The notes below the pieces were generated by a model. It saw only the letters and a list, made by a program, of their open reading frames with translations. It had not been told where the DNA came from and did no database searches. A program made the translations under genes and the position numbers. From assembly GCA_947173895.1 (NCBI GenBank), contig CAMWGU010000025.1:1-34959 (forward strand): a DNA stretch of 34,959 nucleotides, in the 5' to 3' direction. Shown here in pieces: positions 14,951 to 24,919 of the stretch. This stretch comes from an uncultured Bacteroides sp. (GTDB lineage Bacteria; Bacteroidota; Bacteroidia; Bacteroidales; Bacteroidaceae). Every line of letters starts with the position of its first letter. Positions within the stretch are counted from its first letter, which is position 1.

Positions 14951-17900
14951 ATGAGAAGGAATGTTAAAAAATGCTGCTCTCTTTCTAAGAAAATGGTATT
15001 GGGAGCATCGTTAGCTTTAGTTGCTACCGGATCTGCGTGGGCGGCAGACGGAAATTCCACATCGCCCCATGCTGACATGATAGAAAATGTCATGCAAGAT
15101 AAAGCAATAAAAGGTGTTGTTGTTGATGTTGCGGGAGAACCGATCATTGGCGCTAACGTAGTTGTAAAAGGAACCACAAACGGTGTTATAACTGATTTCG
15201 ATGGTAACTTCACTTTAAATGTCCCTTTGAATTGCACCTTACAGATTTCCTACATCGGTTATAAGACCCAAGAGGTAAAAGTGACTGGCGCAACTTCCCA
15301 TTTGTCCATCAAATTGGAAGAAGATTCGGAGACGCTGGACGAAGTGGTAGTAGTGGGTTACGGCGTGCAGAAGAAGGCAAACTTGACCGGGGCTGTTTCT
15401 GCCGTGGATTTTGAAGAGCAAGCTAAGTCACGTCCTGTCACTACGGTGTCTGCTGCATTGGCAGGTTTGAGTGCCGGTGTGCAAGTGATGCAAAATTCCG
15501 GTCAGCCCGGTAGCGATGGAGCTACTATCCGCGTACGCGGTGTAGGAACCTTGAATGATGCCAATCCGTTGGTGCTGATTGATGGTATGGAAGGTTCTAT
15601 GGATAATGTGAATGCACAAGACATTGAGTCCATCTCTATTCTGAAAGATGCTGCATCGTGTGCCATCTACGGCTCGCGTGCTGCTAATGGTGTGATCTTG
15701 ATCAATACCAAGAGGGGTAAGGGACGTGTCAGTGTGAATTACAGCGGACGTCTGTCGTATGCACAACCCACCAACTTGATTGACTTTGTGAACAATTATG
15801 CCGACTACATGGAATTGATCAATGAATCATTCACTAACATCGGACAGCCTGCTCACTTTAATCAAAGCACCATCGATCTGTGGCGCGAAAAATCACTGCG
15901 GCCTAACGAGGTGAATGCGCTGGGAGTGCCCAATTATGTGGCATACCCCAATACCAACTGGCAGGATGAAATCTTCAAGAACGGTATCATCAATGACCAT
16001 AATGTTTCATTGAGCGGTGGTACGGAAAACGTACGTTTCCTTACTTCGCTGGGTTACCTTGACAATCCCGGTCTGGTGGACAACACAGGTATCAAGAAGT
16101 ATAAAGTGCGTGTCAACCTGGAAGCCGATGTAGCTAAATGGCTAACCGTAGGTACGCGTGTGTATGGTGATATGCAGGATCAGGATGCCGGAAACTTCTC
16201 GAATGCCAACAATTACCTCAGACAGACCACTCCGGGTATCTATCCTGAATGGAACGGAAGCTATGGCTATCCCGAAGCACCCGAAGAAAGTCCGACAGCC
16301 AACGGTATCTTGCAGTTTCTGAATAACCAGAACGGTACGCGCAAGAAAACGAACGTGAACGCCACTGCTTTCAGTAAAGTTACATTCATGAAAGGACTTA
16401 CTTGGACTTTCAACTTCAATTACAAGCGTTATTGGTATGAAGCGCGTACATGGACACACGCCAGCGATCAGGTGAAGTTTAGCACAGGCGAAGTGATTAA
16501 ACCTGGAACGACTCCCGATTTGATGTCGACTTCGTTCAGTAATGAAGGAAACTGGTCGTATACATTAGAAAACATTCTGAATTACAATACCACGATTGCT
16601 AAAAATCACAACATCGGTGTGATGGCAGGTTATCAGGAATGGTATAAGTATTGGAACACTTCCAACGCTAGTCTGAAAGGATTGATAGACGAAACTATCA
16701 ATGTGCCCAGTTCGGCAACCGAAATGGTGAGCATCGGCGGAACTGCCAATGACCGCGCTACACGTTCATTCTTCGGACGTCTGAACTACGATTATAAAGG
16801 AATTTATCTTTTCGAAGCCAACTTGCGTTACGATGGCAATAGCCGTTACGGCAAAGATTATCGTTGGGGTACCTTCCCTTCTTTCTCTGCCGGATGGAGA
16901 ATCTCGGAGGAAGCTTTTATGGCAGGGACGCGTTCTTGGTTGGACAACTTGAAAATTCGTGCATCTTGGGGTAAGTTGGGTAACGATGGTGGTGACGATG
17001 TAGGAAACTACGAGTACCAGTCTGTTTACGGTATCACCGATTACTCATTCGGTGGCAAGCAGGTGTCAGGTCTGGCCATGACCGGACTGGCTAACGCCGC
17101 ATTGGGTTGGGAAACCAGTAATAACACAAACTTCGGTATCGACTTTGCCGCATTGGGTAATCGCCTGACTGCTACATTTGATGTTTACAATAAGCGTACT
17201 ACCGGTATTCTTACCACCCGTAGCATTCCCATTACGCTGGGAGGTTTGTCGGCTCCCCGTGTAAACATTGCCAAGATGGATGCTAAAGGTTTTGAAATAG
17301 ACTTAGGTTGGAGAGACCGGATCGGCAAAGTGGAATACTCGGTAAAGGGTAACTTCTCATATACTGCCAACAAGGTAAAGAATTACAATGGACGTTACTA
17401 TGAAGGATGGAAATATGAAAAAGGAAAGGATGCGACCGGAGCACCTATCTACGGATATACTCGCGATAAGAATGGAAACTACAATTACGTGGACAAAAAC
17501 GGAAATGTGGTGACTGACGATTCGCAAAAAGTATGGGGTAACAATGCCGGCGATGTGTTCAATAGCGGTAACTCAAGCAGTCCGATTGTAGAAGGCCATA
17601 TGAAAGGTGAATGGTTCTTGATGGATGCCTACAAAGGAAGTGGAAAATACTTTGACGCACAGGGCAATGTGATGCCGGGAGGCGGTCCGAAAGACGGTAT
17701 GATCCGTACGGAGGAAGATATGGAATGGCTGAAAGCCATGATAGCTGCCGGTTACGAATTTTGGCCGAACAAGACCATCGGAAAAAACAACATCTGGTAT
17801 GGAGACGTGATTTATGCAGATGCCAACGGTGACGGTATCTATGGTAACTCTTACGACAAAGTTTTCCATAATGTATCTTCCGATCCTAAATACACATTCG

Positions 17901-18391
17901 GTTTCCAAGCTTCGGCTGCATGGAACGGATTCGACTTCTCCATGAACTGGGCAGGTACTGCCGGACGTAAACTGTATTGGGGTTATACTACCGGTTACAA
18001 CAGTTCCGGTACTCGTGTTGGTGTAGGACTTCCTAAAATGATTGCAGAAGACCATTATTACTATGATCCCGAAAATCCGAGCGATCCCCGTACGAATATC
18101 AACGGCAAGTACTGTCGTCTGACCAACGGCGAGAGCGGACATCAGGACCAAGCTACCAGTACACGTTTCTTGTATAGCGGTGACTATCTGAAACTGAAGA
18201 ACATCACCATTGGTTATACCTTGCCCAAGAACGTTACAAACAAACTGTTCACTCAAAGCATCCGCGTCTATCTGTCGGGAGAAAACTTGCTCAGCATAGA
18301 CAATTTCCCCGGACAGGATCCGGAAATAGGTTCTACACCAGAATATACTTCTGTCCGTTCGTTCGCGTTTGGAGCTAATATTACATTCTAA
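14951..18391 (+). CDS. susC: SusC/RagA-type TonB-dependent outer-membrane glycan transporter
   Basis: The 1146-residue protein has a signal peptide (about 1-32), then a carboxypeptidase-regulatory-like domain (IKGVVVDVAGEPIIGANVVV, about 54-130). A TonB-box region EVVVVGYG (about 131-138) follows. The plug domain shows VRGVGTLNDANPLVLIDGM and SISILKDAASCAIYGSRAANG. A long 22-strand-type barrel ends in FAFGANITF with the C-terminal aromatic expected of outer-membrane proteins. No STN (anti-sigma signalling) domain is present, which fits control by the HTCS rather than an ECF sigma/anti-sigma pair. It imports oligosaccharides with TonB energy, with the SusD lid encoded 18 bp downstream. The glycan is not deducible from this sequence. 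Confidence 0.97.
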   Translation: MRRNVKKCCSLSKKMVLGASLALVATGSAWAADGNSTSPHADMIENVMQDKAIKGVVVDVAGEPIIGANVVVKGTTNGVITDFDGNFTLNVPLNCTLQISYIGYKTQEVKVTGATSHLSIKLEEDSETLDEVVVVGYGVQKKANLTGAVSAVDFEEQAKSRPVTTVSAALAGLSAGVQVMQNSGQPGSDGATIRVRGVGTLNDANPLVLIDGMEGSMDNVNAQDIESISILKDAASCAIYGSRAANGVILINTKRGKGRVSVNYSGRLSYAQPTNLIDFVNNYADYMELINESFTNIGQPAHFNQSTIDLWREKSLRPNEVNALGVPNYVAYPNTNWQDEIFKNGIINDHNVSLSGGTENVRFLTSLGYLDNPGLVDNTGIKKYKVRVNLEADVAKWLTVGTRVYGDMQDQDAGNFSNANNYLRQTTPGIYPEWNGSYGYPEAPEESPTANGILQFLNNQNGTRKKTNVNATAFSKVTFMKGLTWTFNFNYKRYWYEARTWTHASDQVKFSTGEVIKPGTTPDLMSTSFSNEGNWSYTLENILNYNTTIAKNHNIGVMAGYQEWYKYWNTSNASLKGLIDETINVPSSATEMVSIGGTANDRATRSFFGRLNYDYKGIYLFEANLRYDGNSRYGKDYRWGTFPSFSAGWRISEEAFMAGTRSWLDNLKIRASWGKLGNDGGDDVGNYEYQSVYGITDYSFGGKQVSGLAMTGLANAALGWETSNNTNFGIDFAALGNRLTATFDVYNKRTTGILTTRSIPITLGGLSAPRVNIAKMDAKGFEIDLGWRDRIGKVEYSVKGNFSYTANKVKNYNGRYYEGWKYEKGKDATGAPIYGYTRDKNGNYNYVDKNGNVVTDDSQKVWGNNAGDVFNSGNSSSPIVEGHMKGEWFLMDAYKGSGKYFDAQGNVMPGGGPKDGMIRTEEDMEWLKAMIAAGYEFWPNKTIGKNNIWYGDVIYADANGDGIYGNSYDKVFHNVSSDPKYTFGFQASAAWNGFDFSMNWAGTAGRKLYWGYTTGYNSSGTRVGVGLPKMIAEDHYYYDPENPSDPRTNINGKYCRLTNGESGHQDQATSTRFLYSGDYLKLKNITIGYTLPKNVTNKLFTQSIRVYLSGENLLSIDNFPGQDPEIGSTPEYTSVRSFAFGANITF

Positions 18392-18409
18392 CAAAACAGA
18401 AAGAAAAAA

Positions 18410-20161
18410 ATGAAAGCATTAAAGAATATAATGGCCATATCCGCCGCCGCTTTGATGATGTGCGGATGTCAAGGTGATTTGCTGGAAACATCACCCTACG
18501 GAAGCGTTGCAGCAGGCAACATGTGGTCTTCCGAGAATCTGGCAGACAAAGGTGTCACTGCTATTTACTCCACCCTGCGCCAGTCATACGTAGGTCTGGA
18601 ATTATATAAGTTAGACTGCTTCGGAGTGTCTGCCGACTGCCGTGATCAGGATTATTCCATCATGGTGAACAAGGTAACTACTTCGGACGGTATGTTCAGT
18701 AGCTACTGGTCGCAACACTATTCCGGTATTTCGCGTGCCAACGATGCCATTGCCCATCTTCCCGAAGTGAGCATGGACGATAAGAAGAAGGCACGCTATA
18801 TGGCCGAATCCAAGGTGATGCGCGCTTATTTCTATTACAAACTGAATATCATGTACAAAGGAGTACCTGTTTACTTGCAACCCATAGAAGCATCGGAATG
18901 TACCAAAGGACAGAGCTCGGAAGCCGAAGTGTGGAAAGTAGTGATAGACGACTTGACAGATGCCATCAACGAACCGAACTTGCCGAATATCTACGCACAG
19001 GGTTCCAGTGATTATGGACGTGCCACCAAAGGACTGGCATACGCCTTGCGCGGAAAGGCATACCTCTATCAGAAAGAGTATGCCAAAGCTGCCAGCGACT
19101 TTGAGGCGGTGGGCAATTGTGGCTTCTCTTTGTTTCAGGGCGAATACAAGCAACTGTTTAAGGAAGCTAACGAACAGTCTCCCGAAATGATTTTTTCCGT
19201 GCAATGTATCGGAATGCCCGGACTGGGAAATGACATAAGTTTCCGTTATGGCACACGTAGTTCATTCGGCTCTTGCTGGAATACATTCCTGGCCAGCACA
19301 GATTTTGTAGAAACATACGAGAATGCTGACGGAAGTGAGTTCGACTGGGATGATTATCTGCCGGGTTACAACGAGATGGAACCGGCTGCCCGTTCGGTTT
19401 ATTTCTTCCGCGATGGCCTGACAGAGGATGAAATCAAAAGCTTGGAAAAAACAGGTGCTGACATGAGCAAGTATTTGCCCACAGGAAATGAAGAACGAAT
19501 CAAGGCTGCGTATGCCAACCGCGACCCGCGTCTGACTGCTACCATCATCACTCCGTATGCCGAATATGATGGTGCAAATAACTCCAACGAGTTTACTTAC
19601 ACCCTGCGCTGGCCTTATCGCGGATATGACACGGCAGCTCCGTTCGACCTGAAAACGGATACCAACAACCGTTTCTACTACCTGTTCCGTAAATTCGTGG
19701 CCGAGGGGGCTTCCGAAATTCCGAACCGTGCTTATTCGCCCATCGATATTCCGTTGATCCGCTATGCTGACATCTTGCTGAATCTGGCAGAATGCTACAA
19801 CGAGATGGATCAGACAGACAAAGCGGTGGAATGTGTGAACCAAGTACGTGGACGCGCCGGAGCTGCTTTGCTGAACTCCAATGCGCCTACCACCGTGACC
19901 GGAAAGGATAATTTGCGTGAACGCATCCGCAACGAACGCCGTTGGGAATTCAATGGTGAAGGTGTGAACTTCTTCGATGAAATGCGATGGGGTACCTGGA
20001 AAGAAAGCAAATTCTTCGAAGGCGCCGGCTTGAAGCAGATTTGGGGAGAACACCAGTACAAATATGCATGGAGCGGCGATCAGGTATACACATGGCCGGC
20101 TCCGTGGAGCGAACGCCAGTTGAATGAGAATTTGACTTTGGCCGATGGCTGGAGAGACTGA
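18410..20161 (+). CDS. susD: SusD/RagB-type glycan-binding lipoprotein
   Basis: The 583-residue protein has a lipoprotein signal (ALMMCGC, acylated Cys20). Features of the RagB/SusD fold are visible: WSSENLADKGVTAIYSTLRQ, a TPR-like helical region (AESKVMRAYFYYKLNIMYKGVPVY and GLAYALRGKAYLYQKEYAKAASDFEAV), and the family C-terminus PLIRYADILLNLAECYNEM with RIRNERRWEFNGEGVNFFDEMRW. It forms the surface lid of the SusC channel and captures glycan. No SusE/SusF-like surface glycan-binding protein follows, so the cluster is minimal. The gene is followed by a strong hairpin at 20203-20230. Confidence 0.96.
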   Translation: MKALKNIMAISAAALMMCGCQGDLLETSPYGSVAAGNMWSSENLADKGVTAIYSTLRQSYVGLELYKLDCFGVSADCRDQDYSIMVNKVTTSDGMFSSYWSQHYSGISRANDAIAHLPEVSMDDKKKARYMAESKVMRAYFYYKLNIMYKGVPVYLQPIEASECTKGQSSEAEVWKVVIDDLTDAINEPNLPNIYAQGSSDYGRATKGLAYALRGKAYLYQKEYAKAASDFEAVGNCGFSLFQGEYKQLFKEANEQSPEMIFSVQCIGMPGLGNDISFRYGTRSSFGSCWNTFLASTDFVETYENADGSEFDWDDYLPGYNEMEPAARSVYFFRDGLTEDEIKSLEKTGADMSKYLPTGNEERIKAAYANRDPRLTATIITPYAEYDGANNSNEFTYTLRWPYRGYDTAAPFDLKTDTNNRFYYLFRKFVAEGASEIPNRAYSPIDIPLIRYADILLNLAECYNEMDQTDKAVECVNQVRGRAGAALLNSNAPTTVTGKDNLRERIRNERRWEFNGEGVNFFDEMRWGTWKESKFFEGAGLKQIWGEHQYKYAWSGDQVYTWPAPWSERQLNENLTLADGWRD

Positions 20162-20202
20162 TGAACGAGCTGTGATTATATAATATAAGGTAGAAAGAGT
20201 GT

Positions 20203-20230
20203 CGTCTCCTTTTCGGGAGGAGAGGAGACG
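20203..20230 (+). terminator. Hairpin after susD, partial terminator or RNA-stabilising element
   Basis: CGTCTCCT (20203-20210) and AGGAGACG (20223-20230) form a perfect 8-bp stem around a 12-nt G-rich loop, 41 bases after the susD stop. No U-run follows. Together with the separate promoter at 20272 it may partly uncouple the GH95-like gene from susCD. Confidence 0.5.
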
Positions 20231-20271
20231 GTAACCATGAAACTGTTTTGGCCTTCATAGGGAGTTTTTCT

Positions 20272-20302
20272 TTTGGGGTAAGGATGAAAAAAATTACTTT
20301 TG
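20272..20302 (+). promoter_or_regulatory. Consensus promoter for the GH95-like gene
   Basis: TTTG (20272-20275), 19 bp, then TACTTTTG (20295-20302) is a full match to the Bacteroidetes housekeeping sigma promoter. It predicts a leader of about 75 nt before the ATG at 20383. No GGAC repeat is nearby, so this gene may have basal expression independent of the HTCS. Confidence 0.65.
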
Positions 20303-20382
20303 CAGAGAATTTCCTATAAGATCAAGACAGTTTCTTTTATAAAGCGATTGATAGAAATTAATAACCCTTTCATAAAAGCGCA

Positions 20383-22641
20383 ATGAAAAAAACACTGATT
20401 ACTTTATTTCTCTGTTTGTGTTGCATGACAGAAACCTTGTGGAGTCTTCCTTCCGTCGGCAAAATCAAGGCGGATATAGACTGGCCTGCTTTCATGCAAA
20501 GACAGGACCCTACATGGGATGTATTGCCCGAACACTGGTACGAATCCGCCTTTATGGGCAACGGCATGCTGGGCCTCATGATCTACAAAGAGCCTGATGC
20601 CAATTACCTTCGTCTAGAAACCGGCCATTGCGCCGTACACGATCATCGTCCGGGGGCAGGTCTGTTCAATAATCCGCGCCTGCTGACCGGTCATTTTGCC
20701 TTGCATCCCCAAGGTACCATCTTGAGTGGAACCATGCGATTGGATCTTTGGAATGCCGAAACTCATGCACAGATTGTTACCACCCGGGGAAAGATAGAGT
20801 TGCATGCTTTGGTGCATGCCCATGAAATGGCCATCCTTGTACAGGCCGAGGCTACCGATGGCGAGAAAGACTTCCGTTGGGAATGGGTACCCGCACAAGC
20901 TCAAAGCCCACGTTACCTTTACGCACATACTCCTTCGGGAAGCTGGATTACTCCTCCGGCAGATTATCTGCCTAATCCGGTGCCCGAACAATCGGCACCG
21001 GGACTGTCTGTACAGCGCCTGAATGCAGGAGGTGAAACAGCCGTAGTATGGAAAACTGCCATCGAAAAGAATGGAAAAGAACGTACCTGGTTGATCTCTA
21101 TTGCCCACACTTATCCGCAGCAAACCGCTGTGCAGGAGGCCGAACGGACCTTGCAGCAAGTGAAAGCTAAGACACTGAACACTCTGCGGAAAGAACATCG
21201 CAGCTGGTGGAACAATTATTATCCTCAAAGTTTTCTCACTTTGTCCGATGGAGTGAAGGAAAACTTCTACTGGATGCAAATGTACAAGCTGGCCTGTGCC
21301 ACACGCGCCGACCGTGCCCTGATAGATAATACCGGTCCTTGGCTCACCGTCACTCCTTGGCCTAATGCTTGGTGGAACCTGAACGTGCAGCTCACTTATT
21401 GGCCGCTCAATACGTCCAATCATCTGGATCTGGCAGCTTCGTTAGAGAACGCCCTTTATAGAAACACCGATAACTTGCGCCGGAATGTTCCCGAACCTTA
21501 TCGGGCGAATTCTCTTGCCATCAACCGTTCTTCCGATTTAGAGTGTGTGTCGGGCGAAGTGGGCATTCCCGGCGTTACTCCCAATGCCGAGGTAGGTTTG
21601 CTTCCTTGGGCCTGCCACAACCTGTGGCTTATTTATCGTCATAAGATGGACGACACCTTGCTGCACCATAAGTTATACCCTTTGCTCAAGCAATCTGTCA
21701 ATTACTACTTGCATTTTCTGCGTAAGGAGGCCGATGGAAAATGGCATCTTCCTGCCACCTATTCACCTGAATATGGCAGTTCGGAAGATTGCAACTTCGA
21801 TTTGGCTCTGTTGCGCTGGGGATGCCAGACACTGCTTCAAATCACCGAACGCTTGTCGTTGGATGACGAACTTATCCCTCGCTGGAAAGATGTGCTGGAA
21901 AACCTGACTCCCTATCCGAGCGATCCCGAACAAGGGATGCTGATTGGTCGTGACACTCCTTATGCTTCTTCGCATCGTCATTATTCCCATCTGCTAGCCG
22001 CTTATCCTTTGTATTTGATCAATAAAGAAGATCCTGTGCAACGGACATTGATAGAACGTTCGCTGGCTCATTGGCAGAGCAAGCCGGAAGCTCTCCGGGG
22101 CTATTCATTTACCGGTGCCTCGTCGCTTTCCTCCGCATTGGGAAAAGGGGATGATGCGCTGACCTATCTGGACAGACTGTTCGATTCTTATCTGTCGGTC
22201 AATACGCTTTATCGTGAATCGGGACCCGTGATTGAGACACCTTTGTCGGCCGCCCAGTCCATTCACGACATGCTACTTCAAAGTTGGGGCGGAAAGATCC
22301 GGATCTTTCCGGCTGTCCCTTCTGCCTGGCATGACATTGCCTTCAAGGATTTCCGTACGGAAGGAGCCTTTCAGGTCACGGCTAGTCGCCGAAGGGGAAA
22401 GACGGAATTTGTATCCATACGTAGCCTTGCCGGCGAACCTTGTACGGTGGTGACGGATATAGAGCATCCTGTGTTTCACGGAGGACGCACACCGAAGGTG
22501 ACCCGTCTGGATGGACAAACTTATGAAATTGATTTGAAAAAGGGTGAGGAGGTGTTGATTTATGTCGAAGGAACGACTCATAAACTGATTGTTTCGCCTG
22601 TGGAAAATGGGCAGACAAACTGTTTCGGCAAGAAAAAGTAA
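20383..22641 (+). CDS. GH95-like glycoside hydrolase (alpha-L-fucosidase or alpha-L-galactosidase type)
   Basis: The 752-residue protein has a signal peptide (about 1-21). The N-terminal beta-sandwich starts with FMGNGMLGLMIY (family LPxGNGxxGAMxxG). The alpha/alpha barrel has WNLNVQLTYWPLNTSNH, in which Asn332 and Asn334 match the water-activating Asn-x-Asn of GH95, and YSPEYG with Glu463 as the likely acid. Near the C-terminus are HRHYSHLLAAYPLY and IHDMLLQSWGGKIRIFPAVPSAW, both diagnostic of the family. Family members remove terminal alpha-1,2-fucose or alpha-L-galactose by inversion. Similarity is clear but not close in the N-terminal part, so another specificity is possible. It has its own promoter and ends the PUL with a terminator. 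Confidence 0.82.
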   Translation: MKKTLITLFLCLCCMTETLWSLPSVGKIKADIDWPAFMQRQDPTWDVLPEHWYESAFMGNGMLGLMIYKEPDANYLRLETGHCAVHDHRPGAGLFNNPRLLTGHFALHPQGTILSGTMRLDLWNAETHAQIVTTRGKIELHALVHAHEMAILVQAEATDGEKDFRWEWVPAQAQSPRYLYAHTPSGSWITPPADYLPNPVPEQSAPGLSVQRLNAGGETAVVWKTAIEKNGKERTWLISIAHTYPQQTAVQEAERTLQQVKAKTLNTLRKEHRSWWNNYYPQSFLTLSDGVKENFYWMQMYKLACATRADRALIDNTGPWLTVTPWPNAWWNLNVQLTYWPLNTSNHLDLAASLENALYRNTDNLRRNVPEPYRANSLAINRSSDLECVSGEVGIPGVTPNAEVGLLPWACHNLWLIYRHKMDDTLLHHKLYPLLKQSVNYYLHFLRKEADGKWHLPATYSPEYGSSEDCNFDLALLRWGCQTLLQITERLSLDDELIPRWKDVLENLTPYPSDPEQGMLIGRDTPYASSHRHYSHLLAAYPLYLINKEDPVQRTLIERSLAHWQSKPEALRGYSFTGASSLSSALGKGDDALTYLDRLFDSYLSVNTLYRESGPVIETPLSAAQSIHDMLLQSWGGKIRIFPAVPSAWHDIAFKDFRTEGAFQVTASRRRGKTEFVSIRSLAGEPCTVVTDIEHPVFHGGRTPKVTRLDGQTYEIDLKKGEEVLIYVEGTTHKLIVSPVENGQTNCFGKKK

Positions 22642-22652
22642 TGAAAAAATAG

Positions 22653-22734
22653 AACGCGGACGGCACGGATCTTATTATGCTGCGCTTTTGTGTTTAGCTT
22701 GGCAAAATGCAAATCCGTGTCTTCCGCGTTTTTT
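22653..22734. terminator. Bidirectional terminator between the GH95-like and mutase genes
   Basis: AACGCGGA (22653-22660) pairs with TCCGCGTT (22723-22730), and CACGGAT (22664-22670) with ATCCGTG (22713-22719), with a 3-nt internal mismatch and a long loop. Six T residues follow on the plus strand, and on the minus strand the stem is followed by CTATTTTTTC. It serves convergent genes. Confidence 0.75.
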
Positions 22735-22755
22735 ATATGCGTCTTCCTAGAGGAA

Positions 22756-24906
22756 TTATTCTTCTTCGTCCAGCAGGATGTCCATAATCTGGACTGCTGC
22801 TTTGGCAACCGAAGTACCTGGTCCGAAAATAGCTACTACACCGGCCCGGTATAAGAAATCATAGTCCTGTGCGGGGATCACTCCGCCGGCAAAAACCAGA
22901 ATATCTTCACGTCCCAGTTTTTTCAGTTCTTCGATAATTTGTGGAATCAGTGTCTTGTGTCCGGCAGCCAATGAAGATACTCCCACGGCATGTACGTCGT
23001 TTTCCACTGCGTCGCGAGCTGCTTCGGCCGGAGTTTGGAACAAAGGTCCCATGTCAACATCGAAGCCACAATCGGCATAACCAGTTGCTACCACTTTGGC
23101 ACCACGGTCGTGTCCGTCCTGTCCCATTTTGGCAATCATGATGCGGGGACGGCGGCCTTCTTTCTTTGCGAATTTTTCGGTCAGTTCGCAAGCTTTTGCG
23201 AAATCTGTATCTTTTTTACTTTCTGATGAATACACGCCTGATATTGTTCTGATTACTGCTTTATAACGTCCTACAATTGTTTCGCATGCGTCCGAAATCT
23301 CACCCAATGTGGCACGTACGCGAGCGGCTTCCACTGCCAGTTCCAGCAAGTTTCCTTTGCCGGTTTTCACACATTCGGTGATGGCGGCCAATGCCTTGTC
23401 TACTTCTTCCTGATTGCGACCTTCTTTCAGCCGTTTCAGATTTTCTATCTGTTCCAAGCGGACGGCAGTGTTGTCTACTTCAAGGATGTCAATCGGATCT
23501 TCTTTCTCCAGTCGGTACTTGTTGGTACCCACGATGGTCTGTGCTCCGGAGTCGATGCGTGCCTGGGTGCGTGCGGCTGCTTCTTCGATACGCATTTTGG
23601 GTACTCCAGTTTCGATGGCTTTTGCCATGCCGCCCAGACTCTCGATTTCCTGGATATGTTCCCATGCCTTGTGTGCCAATTCGTTGGTCAGCGATTCCAC
23701 ATAATAGGATCCGCCCCATGGGTCTACATTTTTGCAGACGTATGTCTCTTCCTGAATATAGATCTGGGTATTGCGTGCGATACGTGCCGAGAAGTCGGTG
23801 GGCAATGCGATGGCTTCGTCCAGCGCGTTGGTGTGCAATGACTGGGTGTGTCCCAATGCTGCTGCCATTGCCTCGATACAGGTACGGCCTACATTGTTGA
23901 ACGGATCTTGTTCGGTCAGCGACCAGCCCGAAGTCTGCGAGTGGGTACGCAGTGCCAGCGATTTCGGATTTTTGGGGTTGAACTGTTTCACAATCTTTGC
24001 CCACAGCATGCGCGCGGCGCGCATTTTGGCGATTTCCATAAAGTGGTTCATACCAATGGCCCAGAAGAAGGACAGACGCGGAGCAAATGCATCGATGTCG
24101 ATGCCTGCCGCTACTCCGGCACGAAGGTATTCCAGTCCGTCGGCCAGTGTGTAGGCCAGTTCTATGTCGGCTGTGGCTCCCGCTTCCTGCATGTGATAAC
24201 CCGAAATAGAGATGGAATTGAATTTGGGCATTTTCTGCGAGGTGTATTCAAAGATGTCCGAAATGATTTTCATTGAGAAGGCGGGCGGATAGATATAGGT
24301 ATTGCGCACCATAAATTCCTTCAAAATGTCGTTTTGGATGGTTCCGGCCATTTCTTCCAGTTTGGCACCCTGTTCCAGTCCGGCATTGATATAGAACGCC
24401 ATGACGGGAAGCACAGCACCGTTCATGGTCATGGAGACAGACATTTTGTTCAGAGGAATGCCGTCGAACAAGACTTTCATATTCTCCAGCGAGCAGATGG
24501 ATACACCGGCTTTGCCCACATCGCCCACCACGCGTTCATGGTCGGGGTCGTAACCACGGTGTGTCGGAAGGTCGAATGCCACCGACAAACCTTTCTGACC
24601 CGATGCCAAGTTGCGGCGGTAGAATGCGTTACTTTCTTCGGCGGTAGAGAATCCTGCGTACTGGCGGATTGTCCAAGGGCGGAAAGTGTACATCATCGAG
24701 TAAGGACCACGGAGATAGGGAGGGATGCCGGCCACATAGTCCAAGTGTTCCATGCCTTCTAGGTCTTCTTTAGTGTAGACCGGTTTCACATGGATGTGCT
24801 CCGGGGTTTTCCAGTCGGCTGTGATGCCGTTTGCTTTTTGCCATTCCATGCCATTCTGTGGCTGAAATCCAGCGTATATATCTATATTCTTAAAATTCGG
24901 TTTCAT
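22756..24906 (-). CDS. mutB: Methylmalonyl-CoA mutase, large catalytic subunit
   Basis: The 716-residue protein is full length for the large subunit. The TIM barrel has [55 protein letters not shown] and [15 protein letters not shown]. The C-terminal cobalamin domain has the DxHxxG motif in [14 protein letters not shown], with His599 as the lower cobalt ligand. It interconverts succinyl-CoA and methylmalonyl-CoA, the B12-dependent step by which Bacteroides makes propionate. It lies 13 bp after the small subunit gene and is clearly cotranscribed. No meaB-type chaperone or epimerase gene is within the window. Naming follows the mutA small, mutB large convention (scpA is a synonym in some genomes). 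Confidence 0.97.
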   Translation of the reverse strand: MKPNFKNIDIYAGFQPQNGMEWQKANGITADWKTPEHIHVKPVYTKEDLEGMEHLDYVAGIPPYLRGPYSMMYTFRPWTIRQYAGFSTAEESNAFYRRNLASGQKGLSVAFDLPTHRGYDPDHERVVGDVGKAGVSICSLENMKVLFDGIPLNKMSVSMTMNGAVLPVMAFYINAGLEQGAKLEEMAGTIQNDILKEFMVRNTYIYPPAFSMKIISDIFEYTSQKMPKFNSISISGYHMQEAGATADIELAYTLADGLEYLRAGVAAGIDIDAFAPRLSFFWAIGMNHFMEIAKMRAARMLWAKIVKQFNPKNPKSLALRTHSQTSGWSLTEQDPFNNVGRTCIEAMAAALGHTQSLHTNALDEAIALPTDFSARIARNTQIYIQEETYVCKNVDPWGGSYYVESLTNELAHKAWEHIQEIESLGGMAKAIETGVPKMRIEEAAARTQARIDSGAQTIVGTNKYRLEKEDPIDILEVDNTAVRLEQIENLKRLKEGRNQEEVDKALAAITECVKTGKGNLLELAVEAARVRATLGEISDACETIVGRYKAVIRTISGVYSSESKKDTDFAKACELTEKFAKKEGRRPRIMIAKMGQDGHDRGAKVVATGYADCGFDVDMGPLFQTPAEAARDAVENDVHAVGVSSLAAGHKTLIPQIIEELKKLGREDILVFAGGVIPAQDYDFLYRAGVVAIFGPGTSVAKAAVQIMDILLDEEE

Positions 24907-24919
24907 GGTTTTTTCTTGC

